NCBI RefSeq assembly: GCF_020010925.1
Contig: NZ_JAGJBZ010000002.1
Span: 1,736,001 to 1,800,000, forward strand
From: Streptomyces griseiscabiei
GTDB taxonomy: Bacteria; Actinomycetota; Actinomycetes; Streptomycetales; Streptomycetaceae
DNA: 64,000 bases
Direction: 5' to 3'
Shown here: positions 8,485 through 16,930 of the stretch, piece by piece
Layout: each line of letters begins with the position of its first letter
Position numbering within the stretch: position 1 is the first letter of the stretch
The notes under the pieces: model-generated
Told to the model about the DNA's origin: nothing
Seen by the model: the letters and a program-made list of their open reading frames with translations, nothing else
Databases searched by the model: none
Program-made: the position numbers and the translations under genes

Positions 8485-9300
8485 TCAGACCCCCGGCGGC
8501 GGCACCTGGCGCGGCCGACCCGCCCCCCGGGTCAGGGAGTACCCCCCGATCCCGGCCAGCGCAGCGAGCACCGCACCGACGGCCGTCCACACCCAGCGGT
8601 CGCTCCACCAGCCGGAGGCCCACCCGTCGTCGGGTTCGAGGGAGGAGAGGACCGCCTCGGTGGAGGAGTCCTCGCCCTCCTCGTCCTCCCCGGAGGTGAC
8701 CGCGATCCCCGGCACCAGCGGCTGCGCCAGCGCCCCGTCGACCGCCGCGGAACCGCCGATGTCCTTCGAGGCCACCTCGACCGACGTACCGACCGGCAGC
8801 CCCAGGTCACCCGTGGCCAGCCGGATCGTGGTCAGCCGGACGTAGTACGTCCCCGGCAGCGGATCGTCGGCCCACTGCTCCGACCAGGCCCGCACCGTAC
8901 GCAGGGTGCAGGACAGCTCGACGGAGGCCGCCCCCGCCGCGGCGGTCCGGGTCTGCGCCCCGTACTGGCAGGCCTGACGGCGCCGCAGCCCGTCGTACAC
9001 GTCGAGCTGCCAGGTGGACGAGGACTTCGCCCCCTCGGGCAGCTCGACGCTCGCCCGTACGGTCGGCCGCTGCCCCGCGTCGGCCGGGAACGACCAGTAC
9101 AGGTAGTCGCCGGTCGAGGCACTCGCCGTCGCCTTCTGCCCCTGCTCGAACTCCGTGGCCGTACGGAAGGAGGTGCCCGCCTCGGTGGGCGCGTCACCGT
9201 CCTCCGACGCGCTCGGCGAGGGGGTCGTATCGGCCACCGCCGGGGTGACGGCCAGGCCCAGCATCAGCAGGGCCGCGCCCAGCACACGTGTGATCCGCAT
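8485..9300 (-). CDS. secreted membrane-anchored protein, coupled to the VWA protein
   Basis: A 271-residue protein. It has an N-terminal signal peptide (about 24 residues, VLGAALLMLGLAVTPAVA then DTTP), an acidic/Ser/Thr linker, a beta-rich extracellular domain with two cysteine-containing strands (about residues 50-180), a second acidic linker, then a C-terminal membrane segment (WVWTAVGAVLAALAGIGGYSLT) and a basic tail. It is an outside-facing protein with a single C-terminal anchor and unknown function. The ATG at 9300 overlaps the TGA of the upstream VWA gene (ATGA), so the two are translated together. Both share the same architecture, and they probably act at the cell surface as a pair. 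Confidence 0.75.
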   Translation of the reverse strand: MRITRVLGAALLMLGLAVTPAVADTTPSPSASEDGDAPTEAGTSFRTATEFEQGQKATASASTGDYLYWSFPADAGQRPTVRASVELPEGAKSSSTWQLDVYDGLRRRQACQYGAQTRTAAAGAASVELSCTLRTVRAWSEQWADDPLPGTYYVRLTTIRLATGDLGLPVGTSVEVASKDIGGSAAVDGALAQPLVPGIAVTSGEDEEGEDSSTEAVLSSLEPDDGWASGWWSDRWVWTAVGAVLAALAGIGGYSLTRGAGRPRQVPPPGV

Positions 9301-10568
9301 CAGTTGGTCCTCCAGACCGCGACGCGCCAGCGTGACAGCCAGCCCCACAGCACACCCGCCAGGAACCCGACGAGCACCAGCACACCCAGCAGCCACCAGC
9401 CGCGGCCGAGGCCGAAGGAGGCCACGTCGGCGGCCGGGTCCGGCCCCTCCACGACGTCGACGGTGACTTCGAGCGGCAGACCGGGAGTGGTCTTCACCCC
9501 GCTCGCCGGTGAGTAGGAGTGGGTCACCTGGAGACACACGGACTCGGCGACGTCCTCGTCCTCCTCGTCCTCGGCCTCCGCCTTCGGATAGCGCAGACCC
9601 GCGGAGATGACGTCGGTCCGGCCGTTGCCGGCCGCCTCACCGCGTACGATCTCGCGGTTCTTGGTGGTCACCGCACGCAGCAGCACCCCGTAGTCGGGAT
9701 TGACGTCACGGTCGGCCGCGACGCTCACCGAGGCCCGCAGTTCCTGACCCGGCTTCACCTCGACCCGGTACCAGCGCTGTTGGCCGAACTCCTCGCGGTC
9801 GGTGTACAGGCCGGACGTGAGGGTGGGCGCCTGCGCGCATGCCTCCGCGCCCTCGACGGCCTTCGGCACGACCACCGGATCGGCGGCCCGGTCGACCAAC
9901 TGATTGACCCGGTCGGTGAGTTCGTCCCGGTGCTCGATCGAGGTGTACGAGCCGCCGGTCGCCTCGGCGATACAGCTCAGCTGCAGCCGCATCTTGGCGT
10001 TCGGGACCAGGCCGAGCGTGTCGATGGTCAGACCGATGCCCTTGGCCGCGATCTCCCGGGCCACCTCGCACGGGTCCAGCGGGGCGCAGGTGTCCTCGCC
10101 GTCGCTGATCAGCACGATGCGCTTGGTGCCCTCGCCGCCCTCCAGGTCGTCGGCGGCCTTCAGCAGCGCCGGGCCGATCGGGGTCCAGCCGGTCGGTGCC
10201 AGCGTCGCCACCGCCGCCTTCGCCTCGGTCCGGTCCAGCGGCCCCACCGGGTAGAGCTGCGCGGTGTCCTTGCAGCCCGTCTTGCGGTCGTCGCCCGGGT
10301 AGTTCGCGCCCAGGGTGCGGATGCCGAGCTGGACCTCCTCGGGCGTGGCGTCCAGCACCTCGTTGAACGCCTGCTTCGCCGCGGCCATCCGGGACTGCCC
10401 GTCGATGTCCTTGGCCCGCATCGAACCGCTCACGTCCAGCAGGAGGTTGACCTTGGGCGCCAGGGCCGTGGTCTCGTCGGCGACGGCCGTCGTCGGGACC
10501 GCGATCCCGGCCGTCAGGACGGCGAGCAGGACGAACACCCCTGCTGTCAGCCGTTGTCTTGTGATCAT
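9300..10568 (-). CDS. secreted von Willebrand factor A domain protein
   Basis: A 422-residue protein. It has a signal peptide (residues 1-31), a VWA domain at about 38-215 with the MIDAS metal-binding DVSGS (45-49) and ISDGEDT, a beta-rich middle domain (about 245-380) and a C-terminal membrane segment (WWLLGVLVLVGFLAGVLWGW) with a basic tail. VWA domains bind proteins through Mg2+ at the MIDAS, so a surface adhesion or complex-assembly role is likely but unproven. TAGGAT lies 6 bases before the ATG, which suggests leaderless transcription, although the same bases hold AGGA. A small palindrome, GGATC-N5-GATCC (10573-10587), covers that -10. Confidence 0.82.
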   Translation of the reverse strand: MITRQRLTAGVFVLLAVLTAGIAVPTTAVADETTALAPKVNLLLDVSGSMRAKDIDGQSRMAAAKQAFNEVLDATPEEVQLGIRTLGANYPGDDRKTGCKDTAQLYPVGPLDRTEAKAAVATLAPTGWTPIGPALLKAADDLEGGEGTKRIVLISDGEDTCAPLDPCEVAREIAAKGIGLTIDTLGLVPNAKMRLQLSCIAEATGGSYTSIEHRDELTDRVNQLVDRAADPVVVPKAVEGAEACAQAPTLTSGLYTDREEFGQQRWYRVEVKPGQELRASVSVAADRDVNPDYGVLLRAVTTKNREIVRGEAAGNGRTDVISAGLRYPKAEAEDEEDEDVAESVCLQVTHSYSPASGVKTTPGLPLEVTVDVVEGPDPAADVASFGLGRGWWLLGVLVLVGFLAGVLWGWLSRWRVAVWRTN

Positions 10569-10584
10569 CGGCGGATCCTATTGA

Positions 10585-10627
10585 TCCGGAGGGCCACCCT
10601 TCAAAACGAGACCGGCCATCCTCCGGA
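10585..10627 (-). terminator. probable terminator after the leftward IucA/IucC gene
   Basis: A perfect 8-base stem, TCCGGAGG (10585-10592) and CCTCCGGA (10620-10627), is extended by GCC/GGC inside. It lies 26 bases past the stop of the siderophore synthetase and before the VWA gene. There is no strong U-tract, as is usual in Streptomyces. Confidence 0.5.
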
Positions 10628-10652
10628 ACGAGACCGCCTGTTGACGCACCGT

Positions 10653-12170
10653 TCACCGCAGCGGAGTCGGCACCTCCGCCCAGATGTCGCCGGGCCGCTC
10701 CGGCGAAAGACGCATCAGCGTCAACGCCTTCGTCGGTACCGGCCCCTCCAGCAGCGTGCCCAGATCGGGCGTGCGCGGCAGATCCCGTACGGCGGCGGCG
10801 AGCGCCTCGCGCAGGACGGGCGTCGAACCGGCCGTGGCGCCGAGCGTGCCCGTGATCAGGGCCCCGAACAGCTTGCGGCGCAGGGTCGTCTCGTCGTCCG
10901 TGATGATGCGCCCGGACATGGCCGGCGCCGCGACCCCGTGCCGGGCCAGGCGCGCGGGGCTGACCCGGATGTCCGCGAGGTCGCGGTAGACGAGGCGGCG
11001 GGGGGCACCCGACGGGGACAGGACCACCAGGAGGTTCTGGCCGTGCGCCTCCAGGGCCACGCCCAGGTCGAGCAGCCGGAGACAGACCGTGAGCGCGAGC
11101 CGTGCGAAGTCCGCCAGCCACGACGGCGACCGGGGCAGCTCGGTCGCCGCCAGCGCGGCCACCGGCAGGACCCGTTCCCCGGTCGCCGTGTCCGCGTACC
11201 TCTCCGGCGACTCCCGCAGCACCGCCGCCAGATCCGGCGAACCGGCGGTGACCGCGCCGAGCGTACGGGTCACGTGCAGCAGCCCGTCGGTGCGGGCGGC
11301 GACCGACGCCATGAAGTCCGACACGATCGCCGAGGTCTCGATCGAGTAGACCGAGATGTCCCGCACCGAGGAGGTCAGCCGGGCACTCAGCGCGGTCTTC
11401 ACATGAGACGCGTGCGGCCCGCCGTCCGCGAGGGCGAGCGTGCGCAGCGACATCAGCGGATGCGCCTCGACGACCTCCCCCGGCGGGCACTTGAGCACAT
11501 GGGCCGCCTGCCACGGATGCACCGGCACCAGCACCCGCCCGCCGTCCCGGAACCGCTCCGGCCACTCGCCGACCACCAGCGCGTCCGCCACCGGCGCCAG
11601 CCCCAGCCGCACCACCTGCCGGTGCTCCGGCCCGTACGCGAGCTGGTCGTACGCCGAGAAACCGGGCCGGGAACGGCAGTTGGGATGGAACGGATGCCCG
11701 TCGACGATCGCCTGCTCCCACTCCCAGCCGGCCTCCGGCGGCACCGCCGTGGCCGGCTGACCGGCCCGCGACAGCGCCAACGAGGCCACGCTGTGGTCGA
11801 GTTCCACGGCGAAGGCGGCACTGTGCGGCACGGCCAGCGCGGTCATGAGCCGCGCCGGACGGTCGTACGGCCGCCCGTCGAGCCACACCTCCTCGACGCC
11901 CCCGGCCGTGCCGTACGGGTCCACGGCCGGGCCGTGCAGCCGACGGCCGTCGGCGAGGCGCAGCGTGACCCCGTCGCCGTCGGCCGCGTCCCGGCGCGCC
12001 ACCCAGGGCAGCGGCTCATGGACGAGGCCCCGCCACAGCCGCGACAGCACGGCGGACCGGGCGCCGGGCAGCGCGGTCGTGTACGGCAGCGTCAGATCGG
12101 GGCGTACGGCGCCCAGCTCGGCGCCGAGCGCCGCCTCGGCGTCGGCGTCGGACAACGGGTGACGGTCCAC
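10653..12170 (-). CDS. IucA/IucC family (NIS) siderophore synthetase, leftward copy
   Basis: A 505-residue NRPS-independent siderophore synthetase. These enzymes adenylate a carboxylic acid such as citrate or succinate with ATP and condense it with an amine or hydroxylamine. Family motifs seen are HPFHPNCRSRPGFS, VPVHPWQ, KTALSARLTSSVRDIS (ATP-binding region), EAHGQNLLV and YRDLADIRVS. It is about 80 residues shorter than typical IucC or DesD proteins. The GTG at 12170 was chosen because GAGGAG lies 7 bases upstream; an in-frame start further up would run through sequence that looks intergenic. It is divergent from a second synthetase. No hydroxylase, acyltransferase or exporter gene lies beside the pair. 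Confidence 0.87.
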   Translation of the reverse strand: MDRHPLSDADAEAALGAELGAVRPDLTLPYTTALPGARSAVLSRLWRGLVHEPLPWVARRDAADGDGVTLRLADGRRLHGPAVDPYGTAGGVEEVWLDGRPYDRPARLMTALAVPHSAAFAVELDHSVASLALSRAGQPATAVPPEAGWEWEQAIVDGHPFHPNCRSRPGFSAYDQLAYGPEHRQVVRLGLAPVADALVVGEWPERFRDGGRVLVPVHPWQAAHVLKCPPGEVVEAHPLMSLRTLALADGGPHASHVKTALSARLTSSVRDISVYSIETSAIVSDFMASVAARTDGLLHVTRTLGAVTAGSPDLAAVLRESPERYADTATGERVLPVAALAATELPRSPSWLADFARLALTVCLRLLDLGVALEAHGQNLLVVLSPSGAPRRLVYRDLADIRVSPARLARHGVAAPAMSGRIITDDETTLRRKLFGALITGTLGATAGSTPVLREALAAAVRDLPRTPDLGTLLEGPVPTKALTLMRLSPERPGDIWAEVPTPLR

Positions 12171-12272
12171 GGACGGGCTCCTCGGGTGCGGGGACGGCGC
12201 CGGGCGGGTACGGAACCCGCGTCGGAACCGGTAGGGGGTGTCACCGACGGTTCGAACGCCGGCGTACGACCA

Positions 12273-12319
12273 CTGCCCGCCCGCCTCCGCCGCGACGCAT
12301 GGCGGCGGCGGGCGGGCAG
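12273..12319 (+). promoter_or_regulatory. strong inverted repeat between the divergent NIS synthetases
   Basis: CTGCCCGCCCGCC (12273-12285) and its perfect reverse complement (12307-12319) flank a 21-base loop. It lies about 40 bases upstream of the rightward synthetase start. It could be a hairpin in that leader or block read-through between the divergent genes. No iron-box (TTAGGTTAGGC-type) sequence was found in this interval. Confidence 0.5.
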
Positions 12320-12356
12320 ACATACTGACTGATCACGAGTGCACCGTAAGGAACGA

Positions 12357-13889
12357 ATGGACCCCGTGGACGCCACCCCGACCCGCGTCGGCGCCGCCGC
12401 CGACGCCCATGCCGCCGCACCGCTGCTCAACTGCCTTCTCAGGGAAGCGGGAGAGCCGGTCGGCGGGTCCGGCGCGGCCCATGTGCACCGCCTCAAGGGC
12501 AGCGGACGGCTGCTGCGGGTCCAGGGCACCCGGCGCCCCTCCCACCCCGAGGTGCGTACGGCGGCGGACACCTGGCAGCCGCTCACCCACACCGGACTCG
12601 TCGAACTCGCCGTCGGGGAACTCCGCGCCCTCACCGGCCCGTCCGGCTCCGGACTGCCCGCCGAGATGCTCGACAGCCGCGAGGCCGTGGCCGCCCTCCT
12701 CACCGCACGCGCCCGCACACCGGCGCCCGAGGACCCGTACCGGCGGTCCGAGCAGTCCCTGATCACCGGGCACCCGTTCCACCCCGCCCCCAAGGCCCGC
12801 GGCGGCGGCCCGCCCGACCGCTGGCTGCCGTACGCGCCCGAGGCGTACGCCCGGTTCCCGCTGACCCTCCTCGGGGTCCGCGAGGACACGGTGGTCGAGG
12901 AGGGCGACACCACCGCCCTCGACGCCCTGGGCCCGGCCCCGCCCGGCTACCGGCTCCTCCCCGCCCACCCCTGGCAACTCGACCTCCTGGGCGCCGACTT
13001 GGCGGACGCGTTCGCCGACGGCCGGCTCGTCCGGCTCGGCCGGACCTCCGGCGAGGTCTGGCCGACGGCGGCGATCCGCACGGTGTACGTGCCCGGCGAC
13101 GCGCCCGGCGACGTCCCCGACCTCTTCCTCAAGTTCAGCCTGGACGTACGGATCACCAACGACATCCGCCGTCTGTGGCGCCACGACCTGCTCAAGCTGC
13201 GCCGGACGGACAGCGCGGTCACGGCGGCCTTCGCCGGACAGCCGGGCGCCTGGCTGAGCGACCGCGGCTACCGCACCGCCGACTTCGCCTTCGAGGAACT
13301 GGCGGTCCTGGTCCGGGACGGCCTGGACGGCCATGTGCCCCCCGGCACGACGCCCTGCCTCGCCGCCGCCCTCACCGAGGACACCGCGGCCTTCCCGGGC
13401 AACCCGCTGGCCGACACCACCGATCCCACGGCCTGGTGGGAGGCGTATCTGCGCGCCGTCGTCCCCCCGGCGCTGGCCGCCTTCCACGGCCATGGAGTCG
13501 TCCTGGAGGCCCACCTCCAGAACACCCTCGTCGCCTGTGACGCCACCGGCACACCCGTACGAGCCGTGTACCGCGACGCCGAGGGTGTGAAGCTCCTGTC
13601 GGACGTGACCCGGGAGGCCGGCTGGGAGCGGCTGGTCTACTGCCTCGTCGTCAACAACCTCCTGGAGATCGCGGCGGCCCTCGCCGAACACCACCCGGGC
13701 CTCGACCCCTGGCCCGCCGTACGCCACGAGCTGGCACGCCACCCGGAGCCGCCCGAGGCCGCCGCCCTGCTCGATTCCCCCACGCTCCCGGGCAAGACGA
13801 ACCTGCTGCTGCGCTGGACGGCCGCCGACGGCGCCGACGCGCGCTATCTCCCGCTGCCCAACCCGATCCGGACGTCCCGGGCGGAGTGA
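12357..13889 (+). CDS. IucA/IucC family (NIS) siderophore synthetase, rightward copy
   Basis: A 510-residue second member of the family. Motifs are GHPFHPAPKARGG, LPAHPWQ, FLKFSLDVRITNDIRRLWR (ATP/substrate region), EAHLQNTLV and YRDAEGVKL. It differs throughout from the leftward copy, so the two probably catalyse different condensations of one pathway rather than being a recent duplication. The ATG at 12357 has AAGGA just upstream; an in-frame GTG at 12339 is possible. It ends 8 bases from the convergent DUF4157 gene, leaving no room for a separate terminator. Regulation by iron is expected from the family but no operator is visible. Confidence 0.87.
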   Translation: MDPVDATPTRVGAAADAHAAAPLLNCLLREAGEPVGGSGAAHVHRLKGSGRLLRVQGTRRPSHPEVRTAADTWQPLTHTGLVELAVGELRALTGPSGSGLPAEMLDSREAVAALLTARARTPAPEDPYRRSEQSLITGHPFHPAPKARGGGPPDRWLPYAPEAYARFPLTLLGVREDTVVEEGDTTALDALGPAPPGYRLLPAHPWQLDLLGADLADAFADGRLVRLGRTSGEVWPTAAIRTVYVPGDAPGDVPDLFLKFSLDVRITNDIRRLWRHDLLKLRRTDSAVTAAFAGQPGAWLSDRGYRTADFAFEELAVLVRDGLDGHVPPGTTPCLAAALTEDTAAFPGNPLADTTDPTAWWEAYLRAVVPPALAAFHGHGVVLEAHLQNTLVACDATGTPVRAVYRDAEGVKLLSDVTREAGWERLVYCLVVNNLLEIAAALAEHHPGLDPWPAVRHELARHPEPPEAAALLDSPTLPGKTNLLLRWTAADGADARYLPLPNPIRTSRAE

Positions 13890-13896
13890 GGCGCCC

Positions 13897-16701
13897 TCAC
13901 TCCTCGCCCGGGAGGGACAGCAGATGGTCGACGAAGTGTCCGTAGGCCTCGGGCTTCCGGCCGGCCGACTTGAGCTTCGCCTCCTCGCTCTCCAACTCGG
14001 CGCGCAGCGGGGTCCGCATCAGGTAGTCGCGCAGATGCTGCCCGCCGATCCAGCGGCCGAGGTCCTTGGTGGCGGAGGCCTTGTCGCTGAAGGCACCCAT
14101 CCGGTCCTGCTCCTGCATCCGCCCCAGAGCCGCGGCCGCGGCCTTGAACTCGGGCTGTCCGGGAGCCGCGCTCCTCCGGTCGTCGTAGTCGCGGCTGACG
14201 GCGGCGATGTCGGCCTTGTCCGACGCCCCGACCCCGGCCCCGCCGTACAAAGACTCCCGGAAGGCCCTGCTCTGCTCCATGCCGATGCTCTCGTACAGGA
14301 TGGTCTTGCCGGCCGACAGCGCCTCGGAGGTGCTCTGGTTGCCGGTCGTCATCACGATCGGCTCGCTCGCCTTGATCAGCGTCAGCATGTCGTCGTGCGG
14401 GACGCGGTCGGCGGTGATCCAGTGCATCGTCTTGCCGTCGCCGCCGGTCTCCTGGACCGAGATCGCCGGGGCCGGTCTCCCGGCGGTCACCGTCACCAGC
14501 CGGACCCTGGCCACCCCGAGCGCAGCGAGGTCGCGCCGCATGGTGCCGTCGAGTTCCGTCGGCCCCTGCGTGGGCGAGGACTGGACGACGTGCACGTCGT
14601 TGTCCCGGCCGTTCTCGATCTCGGCCACGGTGAGCGCGAACCGCACGGCGCTCTTGTTGGAGTAGGCGAAGTACAGCCGGGAGGAAGCGGCGGCGGCGAA
14701 GTCCCTCGCGGTCTTCTCCTGTTCCTCCGGGAAGAGCGCGGTCAGCAGTTCCGCGGACTTCAGCGCGTGGATGTTCTCCAGCCGGGCGGCCCGTTTCTCC
14801 GCCTCGCCCGTGATGCCGTCCTGCTGCTGCTTGTAGTGGCGCAGACCGGCGTCGAAGGTGATGCCGACCTCGTCCGGACCGAGTCCGGTGGTGTGACCGG
14901 TGCCGGTGGCACCCGGCGGGGGTGACTCCTTCTTGGAGTACTCGGTCATCGCGGAGACCGTGCTGCCCCACCCGCCGACGCTCTGCTGGAACTTCTTGGT
15001 GGCGCTCAGCTGCGGCGCGACGACCACATGGGTGGGGGCCTCGTCGCGGGCGAGCGGCGGGGCGGCGGGGGTGGCGTCGCTGCCGCCGAGCACCGCGAAC
15101 GGGTGCGCGGCGTCCTCGAAGACCCCGGGCTGCCTCGTGTGCGCCGCGCCGGCGGTCAGCAGGGCGATGTCGTTCTTGTTGGCGCCGGTCCGCGGGAAGG
15201 TCTCGCGCAGCGCGTCGGCGGTCTTGACGCCCAGCATCAGATCGCCCTTGCCCTGGGCCTCGTGGGTGAAGACCGCGATGGGTGCCCGGCCGGTCCATTC
15301 GAGGCAGCTGTAGAGCTGGTCGATGAGGATCGGCAGGACCTTCGTCCGGTTGGTGATGTTCACGGAGTGGGCCATCTGCTCCAGCGCCGCTTCGTCGAGC
15401 CGGCGCGCCGCGTTCGGGCGCAGATACCGGCGGGGAGCGAGCAGTTCGTCCTCCAGCTCCGAGCGGGCCTGTGCGGAGTTGGCGGCGAAGTCCTCCGGCG
15501 AGATCCGCTCGCCCGTCCTCTTCTTCGACTCCTCGACCGCCGCCGCAGGCGCCGTGGTGCCGACGGGCGGGGCGGAGGCCGACACGGGGGCATGTGCCGG
15601 GACCTGGGGGTCCTGCCGCCGGGGTGCCGTCGAGGCCGACTGCGGTCCGGCCACGGTGGTGGGCTTGGGTCTGACGGCCGGCCGCTGCCGGCCGGGCGCG
15701 GTGGTGGTGCCCGGAGCGGTGGCCGAGGCCGAGGTGGCTCCCGAGTCCGAAGTGGCTTCCAGCGCGGTTGCGGATGCGGGCGCGCGCCCCGACGCCGTGC
15801 TCGCGCCCGGGGCCGGGGCCGGGGTCACCGTCGAAGCCGTCGCCGCTCCGGAGCGCGGCGGCTGGGCGCACGCCACCGACGCGAGGGCGTCGAAGCTGTC
15901 GTAGTCCACCGTGCTTCTGCGCGCCGCGTCGACCTTGGTCCACCCCGGGTTCGACCCCGGGAACAGCTCCTTGAGCCTGGCGAGCGCCTGCGGGGTGGTG
16001 TAGCCGTGCAGCGCGCCCGAGAAGGCCCGCTGCACGGGGAGCGCCGGACCGGAGTCTCCGCCGCCCGTCGCGGGCGCCGCGTCGGTGTCCGGGAGACCGC
16101 CTCGCGGAGCGGGCCCGCTCATCACCCGGCGGGCGGTGTCCTCCGCCTCCCGCTCGAACCGGTCGGAGGGGTCCGACACCCGCAGGCCCGCACCGTTGTC
16201 CGTACCGGCGACCGGGCCGCTGCGCTGCTGCACCACATGCGTCAACTCGTGCGCCAGGGTGTGCTTGTCGGCACCGCCCGCACCGACGACCACATGGCTG
16301 CCCGAGGTGTAGGCACGCGCGCCGATCTCGGCGGCGGACCGCTGGGCCACGCTGTCGGTGTGCAGCCGTACGTCGGAGAAGTCCGCCCCGAGCCGCTGCT
16401 CCATGTCCGCCCGTACGTCGGCGGCCAGCGGCCGGCCGGCGCCGCTCACCACATCCGCGACGGACGAGCGCTGTACGGGCGCCGCCTCCGGGTGGCCGCA
16501 CCCGGCCCCGTGCTCATGCCGCTCCCGGGCCAGCGCGCGCTGCACCGCGGCATTGCCCGCCGTGCTCTGCAGGGCGGCCATGGCCTCGGCCGTCCACCCG
16601 GCGGACGACGCCCCTGCGGCGACGGGTCCGACCGGACCCGCGGTGACGACCGGCCGCTGCCGCCCGACGGCCTGGCCCGGCCGTTCCTCCTGCGCGCGCA
16701 T
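13897..16701 (-). CDS. DUF4157 (eCIS core domain) protein with C-terminal GT-B-like domain
   Basis: A 934-residue protein starting at an ATG with GAGGAG five bases upstream. Residues about 85-160 are the DUF4157 domain (PLAADVRADMEQRLG, VRLHTDSVAQRSAAEI, HTLAHELTHVVQQR), whose HELTH at 151-155 looks like a zincin site. It is followed by the usual DRFEREAEDTARRVM segment (about 181-195). Residues 283-390 are a disordered Ala/Ser/Thr/Pro linker. From about 470 there is a Rossmann-like start (APIAVFTHEA, GKGDLMLGVKTADALRETF), and at 767-810 a segment (MLTLIKASEPIVMTTGNQ, STSEALSAGKTILYE) resembling the donor-binding half of GT-B glycosyltransferases. DUF4157 is the signature of proteins linked to extracellular contractile injection systems, so this is a candidate cargo toxin. 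No injection-system genes are in the window. Confidence 0.75.
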   Translation of the reverse strand: MRAQEERPGQAVGRQRPVVTAGPVGPVAAGASSAGWTAEAMAALQSTAGNAAVQRALARERHEHGAGCGHPEAAPVQRSSVADVVSGAGRPLAADVRADMEQRLGADFSDVRLHTDSVAQRSAAEIGARAYTSGSHVVVGAGGADKHTLAHELTHVVQQRSGPVAGTDNGAGLRVSDPSDRFEREAEDTARRVMSGPAPRGGLPDTDAAPATGGGDSGPALPVQRAFSGALHGYTTPQALARLKELFPGSNPGWTKVDAARRSTVDYDSFDALASVACAQPPRSGAATASTVTPAPAPGASTASGRAPASATALEATSDSGATSASATAPGTTTAPGRQRPAVRPKPTTVAGPQSASTAPRRQDPQVPAHAPVSASAPPVGTTAPAAAVEESKKRTGERISPEDFAANSAQARSELEDELLAPRRYLRPNAARRLDEAALEQMAHSVNITNRTKVLPILIDQLYSCLEWTGRAPIAVFTHEAQGKGDLMLGVKTADALRETFPRTGANKNDIALLTAGAAHTRQPGVFEDAAHPFAVLGGSDATPAAPPLARDEAPTHVVVAPQLSATKKFQQSVGGWGSTVSAMTEYSKKESPPPGATGTGHTTGLGPDEVGITFDAGLRHYKQQQDGITGEAEKRAARLENIHALKSAELLTALFPEEQEKTARDFAAAASSRLYFAYSNKSAVRFALTVAEIENGRDNDVHVVQSSPTQGPTELDGTMRRDLAALGVARVRLVTVTAGRPAPAISVQETGGDGKTMHWITADRVPHDDMLTLIKASEPIVMTTGNQSTSEALSAGKTILYESIGMEQSRAFRESLYGGAGVGASDKADIAAVSRDYDDRRSAAPGQPEFKAAAAALGRMQEQDRMGAFSDKASATKDLGRWIGGQHLRDYLMRTPLRAELESEEAKLKSAGRKPEAYGHFVDHLLSLPGEE

Positions 16702-16930
16702 CACCACTCCTCGGGGCTCGGGCTCGGGGTACGGGTCTCCAGGCTCCCCTCGGGGCGGGCAACGGCACAACGGCCGGAAGGGCAGACCTGGAGCCGGAAG
16801 GGCAGACCCGGAGGCGGCCCCGCCGCCCGTGAGCCCCCCCGGGCCCCGGGCGCTCCGCCTCGGCGATCACCCACGATTACTATGGTCGTTTCAGGGGCCG
16901 GAGGCCGGAGGCCGGAAACCAGGGGCGGAC

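Noticed and set aside
12171..12356. Iron-box (DmdR/IdeR type) operator between the siderophore synthetases
   Set aside because: No sequence resembling TTAGGTTAGGCTNACCTAA was found; only the GC-rich inverted repeat is present.
13897..16701. The HELTH motif as proof of an active metalloprotease
   Set aside because: DUF4157 proteins carry this motif generally and the third zinc ligand is not evident, so protease activity is not claimed.
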